A stretch of 64,000 nt of DNA from Lycorma delicatula (lineage: Eukaryota > Arthropoda > Insecta > Hemiptera > Fulgoridae), in contig NC_134463.1 of assembly GCF_047948215.1 (NCBI RefSeq), positions 58,720,201 through 58,784,200 of the forward strand, written 5' to 3'. Positions 44,095 to 55,064 of this stretch are shown in pieces. Under the pieces are notes generated by a model. The model made no database searches, had not been told where the DNA came from, and worked only from the letters and a program-made list of their open reading frames with translations. The number at the start of each line of letters is the position of its first letter. The first letter of the stretch is position 1. The position numbers and the translations under genes were made by a program.

Positions 44095-45560
44095 TTCGGT
44101 TTGTTATAGACAGAATACCTGTAGAATTACTGCGCAGTGCAGGTGAGGAAGCGATTGATAGATTATACAAACTTGTGTGTAATATTTATGAAAATGGGGA
44201 ATTTCCATCAGACTTCAAAAAAAGTGTTATAGTTATGATACCAAAGAAAGCAGGGGCAGATAAATGTGAAGAATACAGAACAATTAGTTGTGCACAACTA
44301 GTCATGCATCAAAAATCTTAACTAGAATTCTATACAGAAGAATTGAGAGGAGAGTGGAAGAAGTGTTAGGAGAAGACCAATTTGGTTTCAGGAAAAGTAT
44401 AGGGACAAGGGAAGCAATTTTAGGCCTCAGATTAATAGTAGAAGGAAGATTAAAGAAAAACAAACCAACATACTTGGCGTTTATAGACCTAGAAAAAGCA
44501 TTCGATAACGTAGACTGGAATAAAATGTTCAGCATTTAAAAAAAAATAGGGTTCAAATACAGAGATAGAAGAACAATTGCTAACATGTACAGGAACCAAA
44601 CAGCAACAGTAACAATTGAAGAACATAAGAACGAAGCCGTAATAAGAAAGGGAGTCCGACAAGGATGTTCCCTATCGCCGTTACTTTTTAATCTTTACAT
44701 GGAACTAGCAGTTAATGATGTGAAAGAACAATTTAGATTCGGAGTAACAGTACAAGGTGAAAAGATAAAGATGCTACGATTTGCTGATGATATAGTAATA
44801 CTAGCGGTAAGTAAAAAAGATTTAGAAGAAACAATGAACAGCATGGAAGAAGTCCTACGCAAGAACTACCGCATGAAAATAAACAAGAACAAAACAAAAG
44901 TAATGAAATGTAGTAGAAATAACAAAGATGGACCACTGAATGTGAAAATAGGAGGAGAAAAGATTATGGAGGTAGAAGAATTTTGTTATTTGGGAGGTAG
45001 AATTACAAAAGATGGACGAAGCAGGAGCGATATAAAATGCCGAATAGCACAAGCTAAACGAGCCTTCAGTAAGAAATATAATTTGTTTACATCAAAAATT
45101 AATTTAAATGTCAGGAAAAGATTTTTGAAAGTGTATGTTTGGAGTGTCGCTTTATATGGAAGTGAAACTTGGACAATCGGAGTATCTGAGAAGAAAAGAT
45201 TAGAAGCTTTTGAAATGTGGTGCTATAGGAGAATGTTAAAAATCAGATGGGTGGATAAAGTGACAAATGAAGAGGTATTGCGGCAAATAGATGAAGAAAG
45301 TAGCATTTGGAAAAATATAGTTAAAAGAAGAGACAGACTTATAGGCCACATACTAAGGCATCCTGGAATAGTCGCTTTAATATTGGAAGGACAGGTAGAA
45401 GGGAAAAATTGTGTAGGCAGGCCACGTTTGGAGTATGTAAAACAAATTGTTGGGGATGTAGGATGTAGAGGGTATACTGAAATGAAACGACTAGCACTAG
45501 ATAGGGAATCTTGGAGAGCTGCATCAAACCAGTCAAATGACTGAAGACAAAAAAAAAAAA
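44095..45560 (+). mobile_element. 5'-truncated non-LTR retrotransposon (LINE), copy 1
   Basis: The element carries the RT and C-terminal parts of ORF2 and ends directly after the stop codon with GACTGAAGACAAAAAAAAAA, a poly(A)-like 3' end. Two further copies of the same family lie at 48655-48900 and 53908-55060, both on the minus strand and both ending at the same point. The 5' part of the element (endonuclease, ORF1) is absent; the 44000-44090 sequence does not continue the protein. Clade is left open, since a profile search is needed to decide between RTE-like and related groups. Confidence 0.92.
44104..45544 (+). pseudogene. Reverse transcriptase of LINE copy 1 (one frameshift, one nonsense)
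   Basis: About 480 codons of ORF2, which copies element RNA into DNA at the target site. In order: RIPVELLRSAG, FKKSVIVMIPKKAG (RT domain start), a frameshift near 44285-44310, ASKILTRILYRRIERRVEEV, EDQFGFRKSIGTREAI, and YLAFIDLEKAFDNVDW with the first catalytic Asp. A TAA at 44537-44539 follows, and the same frame then runs open to the natural end. That last part (44585-45544, 319 codons) has RQGCSLSPLLFNLYME at residues 25-40 and the catalytic FADD at 66-69. Then come the thumb, YGSETWTIGVSEKKRLEAFE and GHILRHPGIV, and the end WRAASNQSND*. Only two lesions, so the insertion is fairly young. The Met at 44585 is internal. Confidence 0.93.
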
Positions 45561-45561
45561 A

Positions 45562-46735
45562 ATTCGGTTTGTTTGTGGAAAAGTTAACTTTTTTTAAAAC
45601 TAATACTATCGCTGACGTCATGGATAAAAAAATCTAGTTTCCGTATCAATGTCATTTTAGTAATGCATTTTTACTTTATGTGATTGTATATGTTTATTTA
45701 TATATTAAATTATACTTCAATAGTCCTTGAAATGGCATTAATTGTCCTGCGTGCATATTACTACATATCTGGAATTTTATCATATATTAGCTGCTTTAAA
45801 AAGATAATACCTTTGTTATTAAGAAGAAAAAAGTTGTTTTTTTTTTATAATTTTTTTATTTATTTATAAATTAATTAAAATTTATTTCAAGATAAAAATT
45901 TACCAAATTATAATTATATTAAAGTTCAACAAATACTATAAATAAAAATATGATATAATTTGTGTTAACTGGTATTTTATGTAATCATGTGTTTAAAATA
46001 AAAAAAAAAAAAAAAAATAATAGTAAGAAATTGCAGTAGTGATTAGTGGAGGAAAAAGACAGTTAAAATGAATAAGGTTTTTGTGATCATTTTACTTGTG
46101 TAATTGGTTTAACTTGTTTATGGCCTTGTTAGCAACCTGACGATTACGATTTGCTATTTGATGTGTTTTTTTAATTTTATTTCTTTCTTTATGTTTACGA
46201 AATTCCTGTTATTTTATATTATAATTAACACTTATTCTGATGCTGGTGTGCACGTAATTATTATTCTTTTATTGTTATTTTTCTTTGCTTTCTTCATGTT
46301 TTTGTTTTAGTATTGATGGGAGGGGTTCTGCGATAGAGGTAAGATTGTTAAAATGAATCGTACAGTGGGAAGATGAGTCAGTCTCAATGTTAAATACTTG
46401 GCGACGTTTCAAATTGCGTGTCTATCTCGTAGTACCGATCGCCCACTGTACTTTGTATAAATAATTTGTACTGTGATTTTGCGTGTTATTTTCAATACAT
46501 TACTATTTTATTTTTATATCTTTGGTAATTAAAAGTTTTATTTGTGTCGATTAATTTTTAGAATTGTAATAATCGCTACATTTTTCAGTAGAGCTAAGAA
46601 CCGATGTAACATTCATACGTGGGTTGATTCTGTAAAATTTCACGTTACTCGTACATCGATTCTTTCATTATATTCTTAAAAACGAAAATTATTTTTCTAA
46701 ACCGCTTCAAGTTTATAAATCCTTTGCAGTCTATA
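45562..46735. other. AT-rich region, no gene recognised
   Basis: Includes an A run at about 46002-46016 and a 10-bp inverted repeat GTACAGTGGG (46361) / CCCACTGTAC (46442). The ORF at 45684-45869 is Ile/Tyr/Phe-rich as expected from AT-rich DNA. Confidence 0.5.
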
Positions 46736-46738
46736 TAT

Positions 46739-47164
46739 AGACCGGATTATATGCAACATAAAAAACTTGAAATATGCATGGAAAATTCTTAAATATGCAT
46801 TAAAAGTGTCAAAATATGCAACTTTAAATAATAAATACATAGTAATGTTTAGTTTTTTATTTAAAAATCAGCATACACTAAGTAAGTAGTTGTATAACAT
46901 ATCTATAAATTCGATAATTAACAGTTATTTAGCATTTCGTTACTTTTATAATCATAAATAATCAGAGGTACTGTTCCGCGGCTGCTTCTAAGAGCCGTGC
47001 AGCTAGTTGGTTTGGCCGGCTACAACTAAGATTTCATTTATTAACAAGCTACCCTACCGATAAATATTCTAAATATAGCGAAAATATGCATCACTAGATT
47101 TTAAGGAAAATATGTAATAACCGGTGAGAATGGACTTAACATGCAAATGCATGTGATCCGGTCT
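46739..47164. mobile_element. 426-bp MITE with AGACCGGAT ends
   Basis: Left end AGACCGGATTATATGCAACA; right end on the minus strand AGACCGGATCACATGCATTT. The interior has repeated AATATGCA motifs (at least five, both ends) and a GC-richer centre near 46975-47030. There is no transposase and no convincing target duplication (flanks TCTATATAT and CTCTCACT). The ends do not match a superfamily I can name. Confidence 0.72.
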
Positions 47165-47170
47165 CTCTCA

Positions 47171-47202
<32 letters not shown>

Positions 47203-47203
47203 T
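47161..47203. repeat. (CT)n(TA)n microsatellite
   Basis: A CT run followed by a TA run immediately outside, and sharing its first CT with, the right end of the MITE at 46739-47164. Confidence 0.93.
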
Positions 47204-47490
47204 ACAGTAAGACGAGTCTTGCATAAAATTTTAACTACTTATACCGATGATTTATGTGGCTTACCGTAACTTCTTTAATTGTACACAATTTAGTCACTAT
47301 TGCTTTTCGACTCCTTTATTGACAATCATAGAATCGCCAACTTAAGAATATTTGAACTCGTATCCTAGATTCTACGACTTTTTTGTCTCGCAGATTAATT
47401 TTCCTGATTCGGGATAGGGATTTTAAATCTGAATGAAATTTTAGCCAGTAAGATATAATTTTTTTTCCATTTATCCTTTAAGAAATCATT

Positions 47491-48318
47491 ATACAGGTCA
47501 TCAAAATGGTTGCAGCAATTTAAAAAAAAAATTACCTCAAAAACTACTAGAAATAATCAAAGAAATATTATTATTTTTTAAATTCACCTACTCAAAGAAT
47601 ATTTACATGCCTTAGAATGTCTCAATATGAGCTCCGCTGGATCATCGCAGGTGTAACTGTAGCAATAGCAGCGGTGATCGGTTGTCTTAAATGTTATACA
47701 TACCTGATTTTTTCACTGTAATGTTTTTAACGTATCCCCATAGAAAAAAAGGTTAGGGGTGTCAAGGGGCTTCTCGGAAGCCAGGATCGGCCGTATCAAT
47801 CCAATAATTAAGGAATCGTTCATTGAGAACCCGTAGGCTAAAGTGTGGGGGCGCACCATCTTGTTGAAACATTACAGCATAGTTACTTTCTTTTCAATTA
47901 GCGGGAAACGTACAGTTGGTAGCATGTCTAAATAAACATTCCCTGTGATAGTAGGCTCATGAAAAAAGAGTGGGTCGATCACACGATCGGACATCAAACC
48001 GCACCACACGTTTATTTTTGGGGAATTTTATCGATAATTTCATTGGGTTGTTGAGATATTCATATCCTACAATTACGCCAAAACATTTAAGACCACTGCT
48101 AATGTCATGCTTGCGATGATCCAGCGGACCTGGGTAGAAGTCGATTATCGCTTGGATGTTACCAGAGCGACCAATGGAGCTCATATTAAAACATTCTAAG
48201 GTATGTTAAAAAACTTTTTGAGTTTATGAATTAAAAAAAAAAATGCTCATTTGATTATTTCTAGTAATTTCTGAGATACGATTATTTTAAATTGCTGCAA
48301 ACTTTTTCGTTGACGTTA
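47491..48318 (-). mobile_element. IS630-like transposon with two opposed copies of its 3' end
   Basis: From 47491 (ATACAGGTCATCAAAATGGT TGCAGCAATTT) the minus strand holds the C-terminal half of a transposase homologous to the one at 59345-60365. Shared blocks include the codons around CCCCAAAAATAAAC, GTTTGATGTCCGATCGTGTG and CACCGCTGCTATTGCTACAG. At about 48112 the orientation flips: TGCGATGATCCAGCGGACCT GG through ACATTCTAAGGTATGTTAAA to AAATTGCTGCAAACTTTTTC is the same 3' end on the plus strand. Both termini of the locus are therefore 3' termini, inversely oriented, and the transposase N terminus is missing. The frame at 47957-48184 (minus) is part of the relic. Confidence 0.85.
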
Positions 48319-48654
48319 TTTTTTTGGAATGTAATAGAAACATTTAATTTAAAATTATTTTGGAGACAATAGTCGGCTATATTTTCGAATATTTGTTGGA
48401 ACACATCATTTCTTCAGTGTCGCTGGCACAAACATAAACTCTTCAAAAGTCTTAATAATAACCTACCTCTGCCACATTCCATCTTATTAAACGTTTGACT
48501 AAACACCGCGTATTCTCTAATGACTACATATGGTTTCCGTTCACAGATTTACAAAATTATACATATGATTCTCTGTACGTATGTCATTAATCACCTATTG
48601 TGATAGACCCAAGTCGTATTGCTTACCTAATAGTGTTTCAGGATTCTTATTCTA

Positions 48655-48900
48655 TATTTTTTTTTTGTCTTCAGTCACTTGATTGGTTTGATGTAGCTCT
48701 TCAAGATTCCTTTTCTAGAGCCAGTTGTTTCATTTCGGTGTACCCCATACGTCCTATATCCCTAACAATTTGTTTTACATATTCTAAACGTTGCCTACCT
48801 GCACAGTTTTTCCCATCTACATATCCCTCCAATATTAAAGTGACTATTCCACGATGCTTTAATATGTGGCCTATAAGTCTATTCCTCTTCATTCGTCACT
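48655..48900 (-). pseudogene. LINE 3'-end fragment, copy 2
   Basis: On the minus strand NRLIGHILKHRGIVTLILEG, then DGKNCAGRQRLEYVKQIVRD, then GYTEMKQLALEKES and the terminal SNQS region match the last ~85 residues of the 44.1-kb element. They are followed by the GAAGACAAAAAAAAAA tail (T-run at 48657-48667 on plus). One in-frame stop (after EKES) and an upstream break near 48895. It is a strongly 5'-truncated insertion. Confidence 0.92.
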
Positions 48901-48904
48901 TTAT

Positions 48905-49195
48905 CCAATCGTATCTTTATTTTACTTTAACTATTGACTCTATATGTTTTATATTTTACTTTATCCTCTTCTATAAGATAATCAAAATATTTCCAAACAT
49001 TCATCGGTTTCGTAAGGGATGACAACGTGATATTTCTACAAGTAAACCAGCATCATCGATTTCAACAGTTAAACCTTCTCCAGTTTTTATTTTTCATAAT
49101 ATTATTAACACAGATCGATTGTTGCATTGTAATTAATTTTGACCTCTCTTCGTTAAATTAAATTGACGTTGGCCAATTTAATGACCTACTTGGAG
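48905..49195. other. No recognised feature
   Basis: AT-rich DNA between a LINE fragment and a SINE. Confidence 0.45.
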
Positions 49196-49199
49196 GAAA

Positions 49200-49405
49200 A
49201 GGATAATCCAAAAAAACGACAGTCCAGTGAGAACTGACCTGTTGTTACAACTGATCCTCTGAGATCACTGCTAGGTATTGCTTCAGAGGATGAAATGACA
49301 ATTTTGTAGCGTGTGAAAATGCCATGCCTGAACGGGATTCGAATCTTGAATCTCCGGATGAAAGACCGAGACGCTACAACTCGCTCCACGTATGCCGGCG
49401 TTACA
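49200..49405 (-). mobile_element. tRNA-derived SINE, minus strand
   Basis: Read on minus: GGAGCGAGTTGTAGCGTCTC GGTC (A-box side), AAGATTCGAATCCCGTTCAG (B box), GCATGGCATTTTCACACGCT AC, then TCATTTCATCCTCTGAAGCA ATACCTAGCAG. The 5' body matches the SINE at 10625, while the CATCCTCTGAAG...TACC tail is shared with the SINEs at 33062 and 50561, so the two SINE subfamilies have a common 3' segment. Confidence 0.82.
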
Positions 49406-49409
49406 ATTG

Positions 49410-50500
49410 ATTTAACTACGATATCCATCTTTAAAGCTTATCCATTAATTTTATTCACAAATAATTTCAATGAGCATATTTTCATTATATGTTCTTTAAA
49501 AACAAACTAGTATCAGTATTATGTATAAATAAATTAAAAAAATGACATTTATTGAGAATATGATGAAACAGATCGTTACTGTTATGCAAAATGTATAGTG
49601 GTTGATCAAAATAAATCTGTCACGTCTTATCACAAAGTGAGTTATGTTCTATTATTATTTTGCATTACGACTTATAATAGTTGGTTATTTTATCGAATTC
49701 AAGATAAGAATTGTATTAAAAAAAAGTATAATTTCTATAATAATCATTGACTTCCTAAAATTATTATGTCAAAAAAAAATTTGTTTCAATTTTTTACTTA
49801 AATCATGATAGGATTTTTTGGAATGAATTTTCTGTTCTTTGGCTTAAATAACTATTAACTTTTGGTTTTATGTAGTTTTGTTTTAGATTTATGAAGTCGA
49901 CTAATAATTTGTAATGAAGAAATACCTTTCTTCGTGATTAACTGAGAAGAATAATTAATCGAAGTTTTAAGTTACACTTGAATTTTGTGACCCATTCAGC
50001 GTATTAAAAATGGTTTCTAGAGCGTGCCACTCTAAAAACATAATGATAAAATTATGACTTCTCTTTTAATGTATTTTATTTCTAATTAAAGGTATTTCAA
50101 ATATTTATATCGTAAGAAATTTGATATTTTTTTACGCTTTCATGAAAAAAAAACTGTTAAAACATTACATTTATTTTGATGTATAAAAATCAATTGATAT
50201 ATTAATAATTGCCTTTTTTTATTAAAATACTAGCAGAACCGGAAATTCTTCGCTATTGCTAAATTTGAGTGTATTAAATAAATTTTGTATTATATTACAT
50301 TAAATTATACTACGAAAATAATAAAATGTACAATATTAATTGTATTTCAATTAAATAAATCAAAATCATTGAAATGCTCTGGGTATACGATGTTTTTGGC
50401 GTTTTCCTTTGGCGCGTATATAAACAAATCGCTAGTTTTTGCTAATACGCAACGTATTATTGACCATGAGAACAACATGGATTTTCCAAATTCAATTCAC
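49410..50500. other. No recognised gene
   Basis: AT-rich. The ORF at 50285-50524 runs into the mariner terminus at its 3' end and is not supported as a gene. Confidence 0.5.
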
Positions 50501-50503
50501 ATA

Positions 50504-51522
50504 CGAGGATGGTCCGAAAAGTAACTTAGGTGCCTAATGTGAAGATGGGCCGCCATCTTACTGACTGGGGTGGTCTAGTGGTGAACGCGTCTTCACAAAT
50601 CAGATGATTTCGAAGTCGAGAGTTCCATCGTTCAACTCCTAGTGAAGGCATTTACTTATATACAGATTTGAATACTAAATCGTGGATACCGGTGTTCTTT
50701 GGTCTTGCGTTTCAATTAACCACACATCTCAGAAATGGTCGACCTGAGACTGTACAAGACTACACTTCACTTACACTCATACATATTATGCTTATTCATC
50801 CTCTGAAGTAATACCTAACGGTAATTCCCGGAGGCTAAACAGGAAAGAAAAAAGAAACAGCTGCCATCTTAGCGTCAAAACGTTTCTGCACTCAGTATGC
50901 ATCAAGCTGTCGTAGCGTGTGGACTGTGATTTTTCTACTTTTTTCGTTGTGAATTATTGAAATGTGCGCGTCAATAGAAAATCCCGCGAGTTGCGTTCAG
51001 TGATTAGGTTTTTACTGGCAAAAAACTTCAAACCAGTTGAATGAAATTCATCGGCAGCTTTACGAGGTGTACGGAGATGGAATAATGAGTGAAGATGGAG
51101 TGAGGCAGTGGTGCATTCAGTTTAACATTTTCATGATTAGGATCGCAGTGGTCTGCCAAGCCTTGTGATTGATGAATTGACGATGAAAATCAAAATAAAA
51201 TTCGTGAAAATCGCTGCATTACGATTACGGAACTCTAGCTGTATTTCCTCCAAATTTCACGAAGTTTACTGCATGAAATTGTATCGAGAAAGGTTATTAA
51301 AAGTTTTGTGCAAGATGGGTGCAAAAATCTAAGGCGGCAGATTTTTACAGAGAAGGAATTGAAAAGCTTGTGCATCGTTATGATAAGTCTCTCAGTTTAA
51401 ATGACGACTACGTTAAAATATAATTTAAGATTGTCCCTTTCAAATATATATAATAAAATTTCTTTTTTAATTTGGTTGGTTTTTTATTTTAAAACGTAAG
51501 TTAATTTATGGACAGTTACTTG
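50504..51522 (+). mobile_element. Mariner-like element E, core deleted and carrying a SINE
   Basis: The left terminus CGAGGATGGTCCGAAAAGTA ACTTA follows TA at 50502-50503. The right end is a diverged inverse (minus strand CTGTCCATAAATTAACTTAC near 51497-51522). After an inserted SINE, the transposase N terminus reads across frames as FLLAKNFKPVE, then EDGVRQWCIQFN, then TITELSLYFPQISRSLLHEI, and reaches the CARWVPK-like motif. It then jumps to ADFYREGIEKLVHRYDKSLS and LNDDYVKI, the extreme C terminus. All catalytic Asp blocks are deleted. Frameshifts are numerous, and the right boundary is uncertain by some tens of bases. Confidence 0.85.
50561..50862 (+). mobile_element. tRNA-derived SINE inserted in mariner E
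   Basis: The best-preserved SINE of its type here: TGGTCTAGTGGTGAACGCGT as A box, GAGTTCCATCGTTCAACTCC as B-box/T-arm, and the body GGATACCGGTGTTCTTTGG. Then come GGTCGACCTGAGACTGTACA and CATCCTCTGAAGTAATACCT, and an A-rich tail AACAGGAAAGAAAAAAGAAA. It is flanked by GCCATCTTA at 50552-50560 and 50863-50871, consistent with a 9-bp or longer imperfect target duplication. Insertion post-dates the mariner. Confidence 0.9.
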
Positions 51523-51524
51523 CA

Positions 51525-53525
51525 ACGATTGACCATTTGATTTGTTTATCGTTTTTACAGAAGCCAGTTTAATTGGAATTTGCTAATTGATTTGGAAGCA
51601 AGTTATATTGAAGTTAAGATTTATAAAGTTTATTTTCTATATAAATATTAATTTTATTAATTACGATTTTTTACATTTTTGTAACTTACGAAAACAATGA
51701 AATGGTCATTATTACGAAAATAATAATTTATACAATATTAATTCATTATTAATTTTTTTCTTCTTATGACACCCGGAATCTTTACTACTGTTCAAACTAT
51801 GCAAAGCACGCTAACAAAAAAAACGTATAAATAAATAATTATAGTTGTATATATCGAGAGATATCGTTTATATCGTTCTTTGATTATATCAATATCGACT
51901 TCCTCAGACAGTTATGTTATTAAATATTATGGAAATAATAACATATAAATTCTCCCGGGATAAATAATAAATTGTGAAATTTTCAGCGAAATTGGTTAAT
52001 TAGTTTTTTAGTTATTAGGGTACATACATAATGAAGATTATCTTTTATTTATATAGATTTCTACTTAGATTTAGTCCGTCGCTATGCAGATAAGATAAGG
52101 CAGATATTAACTAAAATTTGGATAATATATATTGTGTAACAGTATAGAAACAAGGTTTTTTTTTTTGTAATAAAATAAATATTTATATTCCTTAGCATCT
52201 TACATGAGATTCAAACAAAGAAACAAGTCAAGCAAACAAAGTCAAGCGAGTTTTTTCTAAAAACTTTCATTCCATTATATCAAAACATAGTAGTAAAGCT
52301 TGTTTATCTGTTTCTTGTATCCACATTTTTTCATAGCTACTGTAGTTGAAGTTGGAAGTAATAATCGAAAAACGTAATTTACTTTGAAGTAGTGCTTTCG
52401 AGATTTATTTTAGGGTTTTTTCCGAGTTTAGAAGGTGGTGCGTGCAGTTTAAATCTTGCAGTTATAATTCTACGTTGTTATTTGATAACTTTATCGTTTA
52501 GGTTCGATTCGTAAACAAACAGATATCTGAACAGCTTTTAAATTATCTCGGTATAGAGAACGGGTGTGCAGTTTACAGAAGGCTTTCTGTGTTGATATAT
52601 AAGCAGTTAAGAGGAATTCAGTGAAGAGAATAATCAAGTTTACTGTATTGGAAAGAGGTGGGAACAAGTACGGCAAAGTCATTTAACATTTTTTAAAAAT
52701 CCCCCATCATTTACAACTTTAAACGTAACTATATATGTTAGCACACTATTTTAAACCATCGATCATAAATGCAGTACAAATGGTATCAGCTTTTTCTTGG
52801 ATCAAATTAGCATTATCGTCAAATTTTTCACATTGCCGTATTATTTCGTTAGTTCTACTTATCGTTTAAAAAAATGTAATTTATTATAGTAAAGTAGTAT
52901 TACTGTTAATCAAAACGTAGGTGCCCTACTTGATCTTTTGGAGTTTTGTATTACTTGATCTTTTGAAGACTACCTGAGCCTATAATTGGGAAAGTTTTAG
53001 TTAAAAAAACCTTGTGCTTATAAATTTCTGCCGTTTATTTTAGGCAAGGTTTAACTTAAAATCATAAAATTTAGTATTGTCGCTCCTGCAAGCTAACGGA
53101 TTCTATAAAAAATTAAAAAAAAAAATTGAATGAAAGAATGGAGAGATTCATTCGTTAATATCCACTTCACTCCGTTAGAGATGTAACAATTTTTGTTTAA
53201 TATAAAAATGTACACTTTTTGTTATAAAATTTAATGAAACATTGGAAAAAAATCAGCTCTTCATTTATTCATAAATCAGACCTATATAATTTTTTTTTAA
53301 TTTTTAACTGTTTATTTAAACTTGCCGATCAGAAATTTTGTTTAATTTTAATAAATGAAGTGTTATCAAAGAGAAACAGTTTCAGGAGGAGGTTGATATC
53401 TTCACTTAAAATAAAAATTGTAAACATTACTACAAAATTAAAATAACATTTTACAAGGGTAAAAAATAATTTTCAACTAATCACTTGGAGAAAGGTTAAA
53501 TTTAAGTGTGGAGAATATTTTTTGT
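51525..53525. other. AT-rich region without a recognised gene
   Basis: No exon or TE protein recognised in 2 kb. The frames at 52491-52682 (minus) and 53234-53446 lack family features. Confidence 0.5.
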
Positions 53526-53533
53526 GCTTTAAA

Positions 53534-53800
53534 CTGTGATTCCCACACTGTGCGCCGCGGCGCCTCGGGGAGCCGCGGTCTCTTCTCAGGGGCGCTGCGA
53601 AATATTGTAAAAGCCTCATAATTAATTGAACGAAGACATTTATAATTTAATGTAAATAAAGTAAAAAAATAATGAAAATATACGAGCTTTATTTATTTTT
53701 ATCTCTTACGAGTAGTAATACATTTACCTAGGGTAGGGCACCATGGAAAAATTTTAATTGTAAAAGGGCGCCGCGACTCGGAAAAGTTTGGGAACCACTG
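53534..53800. mobile_element. 267-bp hAT-type MITE
   Basis: The right end on the minus strand is CAGTGGTTCCCAAACTTTTC CGAGTCGCGGCGCC, a classic hAT terminus. The left end CTGTGATTCCCACACTGTGC GCCGCGGCGCC is its imperfect counterpart. CTTTAAAC at 53527-53534 and CTTTGAAC at 53801-53808 fit an 8-bp target duplication with one mismatch (the first base of the element is shared). The ends are GC-rich and the ~170-bp interior AT-rich; no transposase. Confidence 0.88.
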
Positions 53801-53907
53801 CTTTGAACTATTTTATTTAATATATATATATATATATATATATATGATTTATGTAGTGGAGAATTTAACGGTACAGTGACAACACTTGGAAATGATACAG
53901 CATTACA

Positions 53908-55060
53908 TTATTTTTTGCCTTCATTCATTTGATCTATCTGATGCAGCTCTCCAAGATTTCCTATCTAGTGCCAATCGTTTCATTTCGGTATACCCCCTAC
54001 AACCAACATCCCTAACAATTCGTTTTACAAGTTCCAAACGTTGCCTGCCTGCATAATTTTCTCATCTACCTGTCCTTCCAATATCAAAGCGACTATTCCA
54101 AAATCCCTTAATATGTTGCGTATGAGTCTGTTTTTTCTTTTAACTATACTTTTTCAAATGCTTTTTTCTTAATCAACTTACCGCAGCACCTCTTCATTTG
54201 TCACTTTATCCATCCATCTGATTTTTAACATTCTCTTATAGCACCACATTTCAAAAGCTTGTAATCTTTTCTTCTCAGGTACTCCGATCGTCCAAGTTTC
54301 ACTTCTATGTAAAGCTTAGCTCCAAACATATACTTTCAAAAATGGTTTCCTGACGTTTAAATTAATTTTTGATGTAAGAAAATTAAATCGGTCTGAAAGC
54401 TCGTTTCGCCTGTGCTATTCGGTATTTTATATCGCTCCTGCTTCGTCCATCTTTAGTAATTCTACTTTCCAAATAACAAAATTCTTCTACCTCCATAATC
54501 TTTTCTCTTCCTTTTTTATATTCAATGGTCCATGTACATTATTTCTACTGCATTTCGTTACTTTCGTTTTTTTCTTGTTTATTTTCATGCGGTAGTTCTT
54601 GCGTAGGACTTCTTCCATGCTGTTCATTGTTTCTTCTAAATCTTTTTTACTTACCGCTAGTATTACTGTATCATCAGCAAATAGTAGCACTTTTATCTTT
54701 TCACCTTGCACTGTTACTCTGGATCTAAATTGTTCTTTAACATCATTAACTACTAGTTCTATGTAAATATTAAAAAGTAGCGGGGATAGGGAACATCCTT
54801 GTCGTACTCCCTTTTTTATTACGGCTTCTTTCTTATGTTCTTCAATTATTACTGTTGCAGTTTGGTTCCTGTAAATGTTAGCAATTTTTCTTCTATCTCT
54901 ATACTTGAACCCTAGATTTTTAAAATGCTGAAGATTTTATTCCAGTCTATGTTGTCAAATGCCTTTTCTAAGTTTATAAATGCCATCATGTATTTTGGTT
55001 TGTTTTTCTTTAACTTTCCTTCTACTATTAATCTGAGCGCTAAAAATTGCTTCCCCACTT
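53908..55060 (-). pseudogene. LINE reverse transcriptase, copy 3 (5' truncated)
   Basis: Reading the minus strand from 55060, the family starts within the fingers region upstream of the LEKAF block and continues to the same 3' end as the 44.1-kb copy, finishing at a T-run (53912-53917 on plus). The open stretch 54487-54711 contains LLFADDTVILAVSKKDLEET with the catalytic FADD. Frames elsewhere are broken by several stops and indels, for example near 54320 and 54165. It is more decayed than copy 1. Its 5' break abuts another, oppositely oriented LINE relic at 55065. Confidence 0.93.
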
Positions 55061-55064
55061 TAGC

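Noticed and set aside
44302..45621. Minus-strand ORFs across the LINE (44302-44535, 44733-44936, 45223-45621)
   Set aside because: Shadows of the reverse transcriptase frame on the plus strand.
48600..49022. 140-codon plus-strand ORF
   Set aside because: Its middle is the antisense of the LINE 3' end on the minus strand; the rest is AT-rich extension.
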